From assembly GCF_014472415.1 (NCBI RefSeq), contig NZ_JACSZV010000001.1, positions 1 to 64,000 of the forward strand: a DNA stretch of 64,000 bases, read 5' to 3'. Positions 26,038-34,114 of this stretch are shown here, piece after piece; position 1 is the first letter of the stretch, and each line of letters starts with the position of its first letter. This DNA is from Pseudomonas sp. N40(2020) (GTDB taxonomy: Bacteria > Pseudomonadota > Gammaproteobacteria > Pseudomonadales > Pseudomonadaceae). The notes beneath the pieces were generated by a model that was not told the DNA's origin, made no database searches, and saw only the letters and a list, made by a program, of their open reading frames with translations. Made by a program: the position numbers and the translations under genes.

Positions 26038-27714
26038 TTATTTTAGTGACCAGACTATTACGGCAGCCTTCGCCATTTGCTGTTGGCGATCTTCAATCGC
26101 ATCCTTGTCCCACTTTTCGTAGTTTTCAATTGCTTTAGTGAACCAAAAAGGAGATTCGTTGAAGACCTTCTTTTTTTCCGAAAAGGAATCGTTTCCGAAA
26201 GTGCTATTAGACTTGGCCGACATGATCGCAAGGTTACCCAGGCGGCGCTGGTATGCTCGAAGCTCTTCTGGAATCCACTCATCTACCCAGGGTTTCGAGG
26301 GGGACAATGGAAGAACGTGTTCTAGGTTTACTTTTTGAGTGTTGTCATTAGGAATCAGTTCGCCTGTAGCATCCGGCGCTCCTTGTTCAAGGCTCCTCAA
26401 ATAGTAGCGAGCAAGAGCAGGCTTAGAAATCGCCGCAATCGAAAAGGCCTGCTCAAACACGGAATCAGAAGGCAGTACAGAAATACCGGTAAGGATTTCT
26501 TCAATCGACGAAATTTTTCCTTCTGATACGCCTTTTGCTGCCTCGCTGTAAATTCGTTCCAGTGTGCCGCCACCTGCACCACCTACAATTTGCAAGCGTA
26601 CAGACACAGCTACTAGTCGTTTAAAAGCGATGCTCACTTTTTTGGGTTCAAATTTCTCAAGTATAGTAAGAAGCAGGGGGCGAACTTGAACCATGCCAAG
26701 GAGGTTGAACGCAACGACGGATTCTCGAGTAGTCTGGTCAAACTTTCGCCAGATTTCGTGATCGCTATTTATCAGCGCTGCGTATGTTTTTGCAGTATTG
26801 CTGAGCTCTGTCGAGAATTGTAGAGCTAGTCTTTTGCTAGTGATTTTTCGCTTTATAAGCCCAAACAGATCTTTTTCTCGAACCAGTCCGTATTTCGACA
26901 TTGTGAAGTGGCGAAGATAAGAGACGACTAGGGGATCATCTGAAGCGCTTTCAAGTGTGGCGACCATCGTCAGCCATCTATCTTTCGCCTCTTCAAGCTT
27001 ATCTCCCGACTTATGAAATAAGTAGTTTTTAAGGAGGTCAGAGATTGCAAGCTCCAGACCTCGATCATTTAGTGTTTCGAATATTACGAAGGCGTTGCTG
27101 TCATCTGGCGCGGTGACGAGGATAACTTTTAAATTTGTTTCCAGATAATCCAGCCATTCGTGAAGCGTTTCTTCAGAGTCGTGCGCCTCTTGGCATATTC
27201 GGTCAATATATCCAGCCAAATAATCTGATGCTAGAGTTAATCGTCTGTGAGACTGCCTAGGATAGCGTTTATGATCTATAGCTCTTCGGTCATCAATGAG
27301 CTCCTGATAGATTTCATTGTCTACCTCGTTTAATATTAATCGAGGTTCTCGCTCTTTTGTTTTTCTGTCGACGCTAGCGAGGAAGTCGTTTCTTATAGAT
27401 GTCTCGGCCTCAAAGTCTTCATCGCTTCTGAATCTATCTCTTATTGCCGATACAAGCAGGCTTACTGTCGTTAATCGCTGCTGGCCGTCAACAACGTCAT
27501 ATCTTCTACCAATGGGGCCAGTAACAACTATAGAGCCTAAAAAATATTCTTTTTCTTTGGACTTTATCGCTTCGCTGATATCCGATAGCAAGGCGTCCAC
27601 GTGTTCAATTTCCCAAGCATAGGAGCGCTGGTAGGCTGGAACTTTGAATCGTTTAGATTTCAAAACATTTGTAATGCCGTCTAGTTGAATGCTTATTTCT
27701 TGAACTTGCGACAT
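26038..27714 (-). CDS. DUF262/DUF1524 protein (GmrSD-like; candidate type IV restriction defence)
   Basis: A 558-residue protein. The N-terminal DUF262 (ParB/Srx-like) domain has FKVPAYQRSYAW and the nucleotide-binding motif VVDGQQRLTTV. The C-terminal DUF1524 domain has the HNH-type motif NLEHVLPLSP and later LGNLAIMSAKSNS. This pairing defines GmrSD/BrxU-type enzymes that use nucleotides to cut modified phage DNA. It lies between int and attL, directly after int (TAATG junction). ATG 27714 has AGGGAG upstream. The gene is more AT-rich than the phage core, as expected for cargo. Confidence 0.85.
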   Translation of the reverse strand: MSQVQEISIQLDGITNVLKSKRFKVPAYQRSYAWEIEHVDALLSDISEAIKSKEKEYFLGSIVVTGPIGRRYDVVDGQQRLTTVSLLVSAIRDRFRSDEDFEAETSIRNDFLASVDRKTKEREPRLILNEVDNEIYQELIDDRRAIDHKRYPRQSHRRLTLASDYLAGYIDRICQEAHDSEETLHEWLDYLETNLKVILVTAPDDSNAFVIFETLNDRGLELAISDLLKNYLFHKSGDKLEEAKDRWLTMVATLESASDDPLVVSYLRHFTMSKYGLVREKDLFGLIKRKITSKRLALQFSTELSNTAKTYAALINSDHEIWRKFDQTTRESVVAFNLLGMVQVRPLLLTILEKFEPKKVSIAFKRLVAVSVRLQIVGGAGGGTLERIYSEAAKGVSEGKISSIEEILTGISVLPSDSVFEQAFSIAAISKPALARYYLRSLEQGAPDATGELIPNDNTQKVNLEHVLPLSPSKPWVDEWIPEELRAYQRRLGNLAIMSAKSNSTFGNDSFSEKKKVFNESPFWFTKAIENYEKWDKDAIEDRQQQMAKAAVIVWSLK

Positions 27715-27734
27715 TCTAGCTCGCTCCCTGACCA

Positions 27735-28913
27735 TTAAGTTTTGCCCATTTCACTGAGGGGCCTTACCATAGGGCTAAATGCCTGCTCAGCCTTGGCTCC
27801 CGACATCATATCTGCGTCAGGCATCCACCTACCATAGACGCGCGCAATCATTGTCCAATCCGTATGCCCCATCTGTTTTGCCACCCACATGGGATGCTCG
27901 CCGGCAGACAGCATCATCGAGGCGTAGGTGTGCCGGGTTTGATAAGGCCGACGGTAGCGCACACCGGCTTTCTTCATCGCGGGCACCCACATCGTCTTGC
28001 GGATCGGGCCGTCACCCGCCCAGCGTTCAAGCATGCGCGGGTTCTGAAACACCTCGGCATCTGCGAGGAACGTGTGCGCCTTCTGCGCTTTCAACGCCTC
28101 CATCGCAGGGCGAAGCAGTTTGACGCTGCGCCTACCTGCTGCGGTCTTGGTTGTCTCGGCCTTTCCTTTTCCTGCCTGGGTCATTGCGCGACTCACCATG
28201 ACCTCTTCCCGCAACCAATCGATGTCGCCCCAGTCCAGCGCAACAAGCTCGCTGGTGCGCAGACCAGTCCATAGGGCGAACTGCATCATGTTACGAGCCT
28301 GGCCGGTGAGCGCGCCCAGCACCGCCTGCTGCTCCTCGGGACTGAACGGGTCGATATCGTCCTCCTTCGGAGGCGCTGCCTTACGCGTATAAGTCCAACC
28401 CGCCAGCGGGTTCTGCTCGATCAGTTCCTCCTCAGCCGCATCGTTGAGTGCGGAGCGGAGACAGCTCTGGATATTGCTGAGTGTTTTGTTGCTTACTTCT
28501 AGGGTGTCGAGCCAATCTCGCACCGCCTTGCGCTTCAGGTCCACGAGCATAGTGTCGCCAAGGGCCGGGATCAGGCGCAGCGTGACCAGCTTTCGATAGC
28601 CATCAAACGTACTGCTCGCGACATGCTTCTTCTTCGCCTCGAGCCACCTGGTCAGAAAGCCGTTCATGGTTTCGCGGGACGCCTCGGGCGCGAACTTCGC
28701 CGCCCGGGCAGATCCTGGAAACGTCACCGAATAGTCGAAGGTGCCGATCGATATCGCGTGCTCGATCGCAGCCTTATGCTGCTCCGCTTTCTTCAGATTA
28801 GTGGCGGTGGGCTTGAGCGTGATCCGTTCGCGGCACCGGGCGCCCCGATACATGAACGTGATTTCGATACTCGTATCGGAGACCGCCCGAACTCCCCGCC
28901 CGCCTCTACCCAT
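27735..28913 (-). CDS. Tyrosine-type phage integrase with DUF3596 arm-binding domain
   Basis: A 392-residue recombinase. The N-terminus (about 8-55) resembles the DUF3596 arm DNA-binding domain; a core-binding SAM-like domain follows (about 80-170). Catalytic residues: R219 in TGLRTSE, K256 region, R327 in PYQTRHTY, H350 in MGHTDW and nucleophile Y360 in ARVYGRW. The box II histidine is replaced by Tyr (PYQTRHT), as in many members of this integrase group. ATG 28913 has AAGGA upstream. It catalyses insertion at ssrA. Confidence 0.95.
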   Translation of the reverse strand: MGRGGRGVRAVSDTSIEITFMYRGARCRERITLKPTATNLKKAEQHKAAIEHAISIGTFDYSVTFPGSARAAKFAPEASRETMNGFLTRWLEAKKKHVASSTFDGYRKLVTLRLIPALGDTMLVDLKRKAVRDWLDTLEVSNKTLSNIQSCLRSALNDAAEEELIEQNPLAGWTYTRKAAPPKEDDIDPFSPEEQQAVLGALTGQARNMMQFALWTGLRTSELVALDWGDIDWLREEVMVSRAMTQAGKGKAETTKTAAGRRSVKLLRPAMEALKAQKAHTFLADAEVFQNPRMLERWAGDGPIRKTMWVPAMKKAGVRYRRPYQTRHTYASMMLSAGEHPMWVAKQMGHTDWTMIARVYGRWMPDADMMSGAKAEQAFSPMVRPLSEMGKT

Positions 28914-29068
28914 GACTCATATCCTTCTTTGTCGAGAAGCGTCCGGCCATCCGGCGCTTTGATCCATATCTCACCGAGCCGCCAGATCCCATCACGGATC
29001 TTTGAGCGGATCGCGTCTTCTGTGTAGCCAGACTCGCTGGCAAATTTCCTGACAGTCACATAGCGCAT
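28793..29068 (-). CDS. Excisionase-like protein
   Basis: A 91-residue protein, MRYVTVRKFASESGYTEDAI then IRDGIWRLGEIWIKAPDGRTL, the winged-helix pattern of small phage excisionases (recombination directionality factors). It overlaps the start of int by 121 bases in another frame, a frequent xis-int arrangement. The C-terminal 40 residues lie inside the overlap and are low complexity. It should bend attachment DNA for excision. Confidence 0.75.
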   Translation of the reverse strand: MRYVTVRKFASESGYTEDAIRSKIRDGIWRLGEIWIKAPDGRTLLDKEGYESWVEAGGEFGRSPIRVSKSRSCIGAPGAANGSRSSPPPLI

Positions 29069-29099
29069 GACTTCACCGTACTTCGTGTCGCGACACGTT

Positions 29100-29450
29100 T
29101 TAATCGTTCGCGTTTTGTGTCGCGTCACGGCCATGCGTCACGCGAGCTGGAAATGCCACGCCTTCCCACTTTCCGGCCATTCCACGAATGTGGTGACGGT
29201 CAACGTGTGGGCGACGCGGTTTGCTTGCATACAAGTTGCCGCAGGCGGCGAACCGCTCGGCATCGCCCGTTGCATCGATCAGTACCTTGTGCTCTGTCGA
29301 GTTGACCTTGATCCAACCGTCTTTCGTTTTTCCGTGGTCGGTGGTGCGGCTCAGGATGAACCGACGCCCGCTGTTCTTGGCTCCTACCGATGACTCGTTC
29401 AAGTAGTAGGCGATCGCGCCCTGGCGCACGCGCAGGATTGTTTTAGCCAT
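29100..29450 (-). CDS. Hypothetical phage protein
   Basis: A 116-residue basic protein (MAKTILRVRQGAIAYYLNES start) with a middle that looks like beta structure (KDGWIKVNSTEHKVLIDATG). I do not recognise a family. ATG 29450 is chosen over an earlier start because of the overlap with the upstream gene. It lies in the leftward chain of the lysogeny region between csrA and xis. Confidence 0.6.
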   Translation of the reverse strand: MAKTILRVRQGAIAYYLNESSVGAKNSGRRFILSRTTDHGKTKDGWIKVNSTEHKVLIDATGDAERFAACGNLYASKPRRPHVDRHHIRGMAGKWEGVAFPARVTHGRDATQNAND

Positions 29451-29640
29451 CACTGCGAGCCTCCGACTCAGCAACCGCTCGCAATTTCAGCTTGATGCCG
29501 CAAGAGCTGGCCAGCGCGGTCAACTGCCCGACAGTGGTGTCAGGGCTTTTGAGTGCTTGGCCGAAGCGAATCAGTCGCTCGCCGAGTTTTTCCAGGTCGC
29601 TTTGCAGGTGCAGATGCGTTCCTTGAGTCACGATCGTCAT
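29443..29640 (-). CDS. Hypothetical phage protein
   Basis: A 65-residue helical protein (LQSDLEKLGERLIRFGQALK, LTALASSCGIKLKLRAVA). It overlaps the gene before it by four bases and the next by eight, so it is part of one translated chain. No family recognised. Confidence 0.6.
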   Translation of the reverse strand: MTIVTQGTHLHLQSDLEKLGERLIRFGQALKSPDTTVGQLTALASSCGIKLKLRAVAESEARSDG

Positions 29641-29906
29641 AGCTGGAACCTCTCAACCTGTGGGAGCGGGGTGGCCACGAACAACGCGTTTTCTTGAGGC
29701 AAACTAGCCTGCGAGGCCCGGCCCGCCTCGCATGATGGGGTGGCCTGCTGTGGGAGCGAGCTATCCGGCAGGCAGCTGATGCCGTTGTTGCTCAAGATCC
29801 AGCAAGTAACGCCGCGCTGGCTGTCGTGCTGCACACTGATGACCTGTTCGCTGGCGCTTGCCTGACCCGCCGTCAGCAGTAGCGAGATTAGAAGAGTGCG
29901 AATCAT
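29637..29906 (-). CDS. Small exported phage protein
   Basis: An 89-residue protein with a signal peptide at residues 1-18 ([18 protein letters not shown]) and two cysteines (C35 and C45) in a short mature part ([18 protein letters not shown]), which could form a disulfide in the periplasm. ATGA overlap with csrA. A lysogenic-conversion role is possible; unknown. Confidence 0.6.
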   Translation of the reverse strand: MIRTLLISLLLTAGQASASEQVISVQHDSQRGVTCWILSNNGISCLPDSSLPQQATPSCEAGRASQASLPQENALFVATPLPQVERFQL

Positions 29907-30088
29907 CGTTGACCACCCTTCGGCAGACCCGCCTGAATGCGCTGGTAGACTTCCTCGCGATGTACTTCAACGTTCGCTGGTGCCGTGACACCCAAGCGCA
30001 CTTGCTGACCGCTGACGCCAAGCACTGTGATGCTGATGTCGTCATTGATGCGGATGGTTTCACCAGGTTTCCGGGTGAGAATCAGCAT
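29903..30088 (-). CDS. csrA: CsrA/RsmA family RNA-binding translational regulator
   Basis: A 61-residue CsrA homologue on the prophage. It starts [14 protein letters not shown] and contains [19 protein letters not shown]. The RNA-contact residues of CsrA, L4, R6 and R44, are all present, and length is normal. As a homodimer it would bind GGA motifs near ribosome-binding sites of host mRNAs and act beside chromosomal RsmA/RsmE. Its four-base overlap with the next gene puts it in the leftward operon. Confidence 0.95.
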   Translation of the reverse strand: MLILTRKPGETIRINDDISITVLGVSGQQVRLGVTAPANVEVHREEVYQRIQAGLPKGGQR

Positions 30089-30215
30089 TGCATTGCTCCT
30101 TTTTCAGGCCGAGCGAATCCCGGCCGCGTTGTTGGCTTTCGCAAAAAATCGTCTTGGAATGTGTCAGGCTTCGCTGATCACCGGACTGCGTCCGCACACA
30201 GGCGCACGCCGCTGA

Positions 30216-30524
30216 TCACGCGATAAAAACGCCTTTCTCTGAATCTTGGTTGCTCTGGTGATCGGGAGCTGGCGGAATAGCAGCTGCGAATACTATTACG
30301 CCTCTTTTAAATGCCTCGGTTACCAATGCGGATCGACTACTGACATGCAGTTTGTAAAACACGCGCTCTATAGATTTTTTGACGGTACTAGGAGCGCAGC
30401 CAACCGCGCGGGCGATCTCTTTGTTTGCCAAACCGGCGCAAATCGCAAGAGCTGCGCGTAGTTCCTGCTCGGCAAGGATTCCAGTGAAACCCTGGAGAGC
30501 TCCAAAAGTTATTACCCTTTTCAT
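30216..30524 (-). CDS. LuxR-type (GerE) helix-turn-helix protein
   Basis: A 102-residue protein that is mostly a single LuxR C-terminal HTH: LRAALAICAGLANKEIARAV, VKKSIERVFYKLHVSSRSAL. No N-terminal sensor domain. ATG 30524 has GGAG six bases upstream. It is the first gene of the leftward set, about 130 bases before csrA, and is preceded by a CI-operator-like site. It probably acts as a transcription factor in lysogeny or host control. Confidence 0.8.
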   Translation of the reverse strand: MKRVITFGALQGFTGILAEQELRAALAICAGLANKEIARAVGCAPSTVKKSIERVFYKLHVSSRSALVTEAFKRGVIVFAAAIPPAPDHQSNQDSEKGVFIA

Positions 30525-30560
30525 ATCAATCTCCATCAAGGCGGTTCGATGGGATGAAAT

Positions 30561-30576
30561 ATAAGTGTATTTATAA
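30561..30576. promoter_or_regulatory. Possible CI operator upstream of the luxR/csrA genes
   Basis: ATAAGTGTATTTATAA matches the two sites at 31460 and 31507 (read on the minus strand, ATAAGTATTTTTATAG and ATAAGTCTTTTTATAG) at 13 of 16 bases. A second imperfect palindrome, TGCTT...AAGCA (30593-30611), is next to it. Placement suggests that the repressor also controls the leftward promoter. Confidence 0.5.
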
Positions 30577-30626
30577 ATCTAAGCAAGCAGATTGCTTGTA
30601 TTTTATAAGCAAAATTTTCCTGCGCG

Positions 30627-30651
30627 AAAAAAAACCGGCAAATCGCCGGCT
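30627..30651 (-). terminator. Intrinsic terminator of the repressor gene
   Basis: Arms CCGGC and GCCGG around AAATC, and eight A on the plus strand, i.e. eight T in the leftward transcript. It lies 20 bases beyond the repressor stop, between it and the leftward luxR promoter. Confidence 0.85.
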
Positions 30652-30670
30652 CTTTAGGGCGGGGTATGGC

Positions 30671-31450
30671 CTAGAAAAATGAGGCGCCCCAGAATACTCG
30701 GCCGATTATCTCGAGCTTGAGCTGTTCCACTTCAGCCGCTGAATAGGTCTCGTCAGGATGCTCGGACGTGTTGAAACTCCTAATCCTTAGTCCGCCGCCG
30801 GGCAATCTATATAAGGTTTTTACCCTGAGTTGCCCACCGTGATTGATCGCGTAGATTTTTCCATCAACCACTAGCTTTTCATCCATATTCGCTACGACAG
30901 ATCCCCCATCATTCAAGACGGGGCTCATCGAATTTCCGGAAATTGCAATTGCTACAGCCTTTTCGGGAAGAACGCGTTGGTTGCTCAGTGCTTCGTTATT
31001 GAGCATTAACGACGAGACAGCGCTGACTTCTATTACGGTTCTTGTGGAATCGCTTGGGTCGTCGAGCTCAATGAGATAAGGAATATCTGTTGCGAAGTCG
31101 GAATCTGAGGGAGCTATCTTGCTCGCTGCTCTCAGAAATTCAATTCTGTCTCGTAGGGCTTGGTTCAGTCTGGTGTCGTCTTCGTGCTCGTCATAAAAAA
31201 TCTCGCCAATTAAAGCTCGCCCCAGATTTCTCATGTCTTCCGGAGAGTGCATTTCGCCTTCCCCAGTAGCAAGCCAGGAGCTGTTGACCGAGCAAGCTCT
31301 AGCAATTTGGATAAGGTAGGAGGACCTAAGGGTTTTCCCCGACTCAAGTTGGCTGATAGCGGTCTGGGCGATCCCCACAACCTCGGCAAGCTCTGCCTGA
31401 GTGAGTCCGGCATTTTTTCGCGCTGTTCTGATTCTGTCGGATAGGTTCAT
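30671..31450 (-). CDS. CI-like S24 prophage repressor
   Basis: A 259-residue repressor. HTH-XRE domain at residues 4-60 (GLTQAELAEVVGIAQTAISQ). The C-terminal S24/LexA-like half has S174 in ISGNSMSPVL and the catalytic lysine K211 in RVKTLYRL, so RecA-stimulated self-cleavage is expected. It maintains lysogeny by binding the divergent operators at 31460-31522. No cleavage-site Ala-Gly is obvious in the hinge, so the exact site is unclear. Confidence 0.93.
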   Translation of the reverse strand: MNLSDRIRTARKNAGLTQAELAEVVGIAQTAISQLESGKTLRSSYLIQIARACSVNSSWLATGEGEMHSPEDMRNLGRALIGEIFYDEHEDDTRLNQALRDRIEFLRAASKIAPSDSDFATDIPYLIELDDPSDSTRTVIEVSAVSSLMLNNEALSNQRVLPEKAVAIAISGNSMSPVLNDGGSVVANMDEKLVVDGKIYAINHGGQLRVKTLYRLPGGGLRIRSFNTSEHPDETYSAAEVEQLKLEIIGRVFWGASFF

Positions 31451-31459
31451 CTGCCGATC

Positions 31460-31522
31460 CTATAAAAATACTTATTCTCTTGCAAAGAAGCGTTCTTCTG
31501 TGCAGTCTATAAAAAGACTTAT
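31460..31522. promoter_or_regulatory. Divergent repressor/Cro operator region
   Basis: Two near-identical 16-base sites in direct orientation, CTATAAAAATACTTAT at 31460-31475 and CTATAAAAAGACTTAT at 31507-31522 (15 of 16 match), 47 bases apart, lie between the start codons of the repressor (31450) and the Cro-like gene (31537). A smaller AGAAGCGTTCTTCT palindrome-like element sits between them. They are the obvious candidate CI/Cro sites. Confidence 0.75.
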
Positions 31523-31536
31523 CAGAGGCCTGCGTC

Positions 31537-31830
31537 GTGGCTAAAAAAATCAGTGAACTAATAAATCATTTTGGTAGCCAGTCGAAGACAGGCGAGGCTT
31601 TAGGTGTGTCTCAAGCCACGGTTTCTTATTGGTTGTCCGGGTCACAAAAAGTTAGCCCTGAAAAGGCGCTCCTTGCTGAAACCCTCACTCATGGCGCAAT
31701 TAAGGCTTCTTCACTGTGCGATCTGATTGCTCAGCTCGAAGCTCGCCACAAGGTAGGTGAATCTTCCCCTGTTTTCTCAATTCCCGCATCTGGGCCCGAT
31801 GGCTCTGTATGCATATCCAGTGCTTGTTAG
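31537..31830 (+). CDS. Cro-like HTH protein
   Basis: A 97-residue protein with a YdaS/Cro-type helix-turn-helix (SQSKTGEALGVSQATVSYWL) in residues 12-35 and a helical end. GTG start at 31537 with GAGG upstream. Divergent from the repressor, first gene of the rightward early transcript; expected to favour lytic growth by binding the operator pair. Confidence 0.85.
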   Translation: MAKKISELINHFGSQSKTGEALGVSQATVSYWLSGSQKVSPEKALLAETLTHGAIKASSLCDLIAQLEARHKVGESSPVFSIPASGPDGSVCISSAC

Positions 31831-32440
31831 ATAGGCACTGTGAGGATGAACAGCCTATTTGGAGGACTTACCCGGATGCTTGGGCAGGCCGATCCTGTTC
31901 CTAACGCAAAGGATGCATCCCATGCGGTGGCGATTAAGTGCGATTAGTTCGGTGGATTCCAAATCCACTATTTAGCAACCTTAAGCAATAGGCCCTCGGC
32001 AGGGCCTGTTCAGCGACTTCCAATGGCTGGCTTTTGCCTGCCCAATGGAAAGGATCACTCGCTACTCACCATTAGGTGTGAGGCCTTTGAAAATTCCGCG
32101 CATGCGCGGAACTCCTGAAAATGCGACGACTTAATACAGAAAGGCGACAGGCAGGCGTTTTCGGAAAAATTTAATCGTTATAGCGCCCCTCGGCCTTCGC
32201 ACTGATAGGTGTGAGTTGCAATTTTTGGAGATGTGATATGCGCGCTCGAACAACCATTCCGCCAGCCCGTCCCGGGTAGGTAACGGCCCTCTCAGGGGAG
32301 GGGGTTGCATTAATTTTGTGTCGTGGATGATGAAGGAAACCTAAACGCCAGGCACAAAAAAGCCCGACCTAAGTCGAGCCTTCAAGTCGGCACCCGCGCC
32401 AACGGGTGTCTCGGTATCACTTTGCTTCAGGAAAACCAAA
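31831..32440. other. Long leader region after cro
   Basis: A 610-base untranslated stretch in the early rightward transcript. It holds a hairpin AGGCCCT/AGGGCCT (31990-32007), an 18-base perfect palindrome TTCCGCGCATGCGCGGAA (32094-32111), a ten-base direct repeat TAGGTGTGAG (32073-32082 and 32206-32215), a short leader-type frame (32238-32279), and a GC-rich hairpin near 32360. The features fit regulated early termination or a small RNA, but I cannot assign one. No terminator with a strong T run is seen. Confidence 0.45.
32238..32279 (+). CDS. Possible 13-residue leader peptide
   Basis: ATG 32238 is preceded by TTGGAG at seven bases, a good ribosome-binding site. It reads MRARTTIPPARPG and then TAG. 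The Pro-rich end could stall ribosomes. It may be chance, but it is one of the few well-placed start signals in the 610-base leader. Confidence 0.3.
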   Translation: MRARTTIPPARPG

Positions 32441-32752
32441 ATGAGATCAGAAAGTAGCACCACGCCCCCGACGGCGCAACTACCCAAGTTGCGTCCTTGC
32501 TCATTCGGACCGGGTTACACCGACCTTCTCAGTGTCAATGAGGGCGCAGATCTGGTCGATGCCCTGTCGATTGCTGCCGATCTCGCTGACGGGGTAAGTC
32601 AGCTTTGCGGACGCCTCGGCGATTGCATCAATGACGGTGAGGTCGCGTATCTCGCTGAAGTTCGCACCCTTGGCTTCATTGGCGATGTTGTTGCAGCGCT
32701 CGTCCGTTCCGCAGGGCGCGGACTGAAAGCAGCAGAGGAGGGCGCTCAATGA
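32441..32752 (+). CDS. DUF3077-like small phage protein
   Basis: A 103-residue protein with a helical core (DALSIAADLADGVSQLCGRLGD) preceded by FGPGYTDLLSVNEGADLVDAL, similar in pattern to Pseudomonas DUF3077. Function unknown. Four-base overlap with the next gene; first of a run of overlapping early genes. Confidence 0.65.
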   Translation: MRSESSTTPPTAQLPKLRPCSFGPGYTDLLSVNEGADLVDALSIAADLADGVSQLCGRLGDCINDGEVAYLAEVRTLGFIGDVVAALVRSAGRGLKAAEEGAQ

Positions 32753-33087
32753 AATCTCCCATGTGGAACCAGCTGATTGTCGACGTTGAGAGTGGATTTC
32801 CAGCCTGCTCATTAAAGGGGGCGAAACTGACGCTCGACCAGGTTGAAAAACTGCAATTGATCGAAAACGCAAACGACAACTTTCAGATCAGCACGCTGCA
32901 CGGTGTCGCCGCTATTGGCGAACTCATCGCTCACGCCGCGAACCACAACGAGCTCACCGACGAACTCGCTATGAGCGCTGGCTGGCTCGTTAACTCACTT
33001 GCACTGTTGTCGATGTCAATGGCCGACGCTGGCGCTGCAGCCGCGTACAAGCTGGCGAACATCCCGCACCAGGGAGTCGCCAAATGA
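32749..33087 (+). CDS. Hypothetical early phage protein
   Basis: A 112-residue protein with an N-terminal beta-like part and long helices (IGELIAHAANHNELTDEL, AGWLVNSLALLSMSMADAGA). Unrecognised. Overlaps its neighbours by four bases on both sides. Confidence 0.65.
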   Translation: MKSPMWNQLIVDVESGFPACSLKGAKLTLDQVEKLQLIENANDNFQISTLHGVAAIGELIAHAANHNELTDELAMSAGWLVNSLALLSMSMADAGAAAAYKLANIPHQGVAK

Positions 33088-33374
33088 ACAGCCCACTTCC
33101 AACAATGCAAGAAGCGGCTCAAGAGGCTGAGTTTCAATTGCTCGCGGCGAAGGATCTGCTCGAATGGCAATGCGCGCTGAACAGCGCCATCCACCTTGAT
33201 CATCTGCACAACGGGGGAAAATCCGCCGGCGCTCTGGCTGAACTTGCGAAGTACTTCAGCGATACCGGCTTCGGCGGTGTGTACAGCGCCATCGACCAGT
33301 TTAAGCAGTTGGGGGAGTCAGAACCGGCGCCACAAACCTCGCAATCCGCGCCGGAACGCGGGGGTGTTCAATGA
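33084..33374 (+). CDS. Hypothetical early phage protein
   Basis: A 96-residue mainly helical protein (EAAQEAEFQLLAAKDLLEWQ, AGALAELAKYFSDTGF) with a disordered tail. No family recognised. It shares four-base overlaps with the genes on either side. Confidence 0.6.
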   Translation: MNSPLPTMQEAAQEAEFQLLAAKDLLEWQCALNSAIHLDHLHNGGKSAGALAELAKYFSDTGFGGVYSAIDQFKQLGESEPAPQTSQSAPERGGVQ

Positions 33375-34114
33375 CCATCGTCATCATCAAAGACGGCGAT
33401 GCCGTCACCACGACACTTGCGATTGCCAAGGGAACGCTTAGCGATCACGCAAGCGTCATCAAGCTGGTGCGGACCTATCAGTCAGACCTGGAGGAGTTCG
33501 GACTTCTGGATTTCAAATCCGAAAGTACAGGAGGGCGCCCAACCGAGTACGCCTTCCTCAACGAACCCCAGTCCACTCTGCTGCTGACCTACATGCGCAA
33601 CACGGACATCGTTCGGGCTTTCAAGAAAAAGCTGGTGCGCGAATTTTGGGAGATGGTCCAGCAGCGCAACCAGCCCATGACCCAGGCCGAGATCACCGCC
33701 GCCAATGCAAACCACTTGGTGGCGGTGGAGCGGCAGCAGCGGGAGCAGCAAGTGGCGCTGGAGCGGATCGAGCGCCGCGTTGAGGACCTGAGCCAGACGA
33801 CGGTGTGGGATCACTGTCCGCAGAACTGCCAGTCGCTGACAAGGATCAAGGAAACGATGCTGGCGCGCCACGGCCTTTCCGGCGCCGTCGTCGACTACGT
33901 GCTGAAGGTATGGCCAAACCAGCCGAACCCCGCCGGCATGGTCCGTAACGGCCATGAGGAAGCGCTTGGCTCGCAGTACCTGGTCTGGTCCAAGAGCCAC
34001 GTCACGGCGGCATTCCATCGCTTTGTTTCCGAATCAACGATGGCCACTGCCACCCAAGCGACCCACCCATATTTTGAGGGCCGGTTCCGCCTGGTCCAGA
34101 AGGCGCCCCAGTGA
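33371..34114 (+). CDS. Rha-family phage regulatory protein
   Basis: A 247-residue protein. Residues 1-100 are the Rha domain: IKLVRTYQSDLEEFGLLDFK, GGRPTEYAFLNEPQSTLLL, YMRNTDIVRAFKKKLVREFW. This part resembles Rha proteins of lambdoid phages, which affect growth in IHF-defective hosts. A coiled coil (about 110-140) and a C-terminal domain with KETMLARHGLSGAVVDYVL follow; the last is probably a DNA or protein-binding extension. Function in this phage is regulatory by family inference. Confidence 0.8.
   Translation: MTIVIIKDGDAVTTTLAIAKGTLSDHASVIKLVRTYQSDLEEFGLLDFKSESTGGRPTEYAFLNEPQSTLLLTYMRNTDIVRAFKKKLVREFWEMVQQRNQPMTQAEITAANANHLVAVERQQREQQVALERIERRVEDLSQTTVWDHCPQNCQSLTRIKETMLARHGLSGAVVDYVLKVWPNQPNPAGMVRNGHEEALGSQYLVWSKSHVTAAFHRFVSESTMATATQATHPYFEGRFRLVQKAPQ

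Noticed and set aside
31952..31968. tRNA-Trp-like anticodon stem-loop (GTGGA TTCCAAA TCCAC)
   Set aside because: The hairpin looks like an anticodon arm with CCA, but no T-arm, D-arm or acceptor stem pairs around it.
32094..32111. Intrinsic terminator at the TTCCGCGCATGCGCGGAA palindrome
   Set aside because: There is no T run after the stem on either strand; a protein-binding site is as likely.
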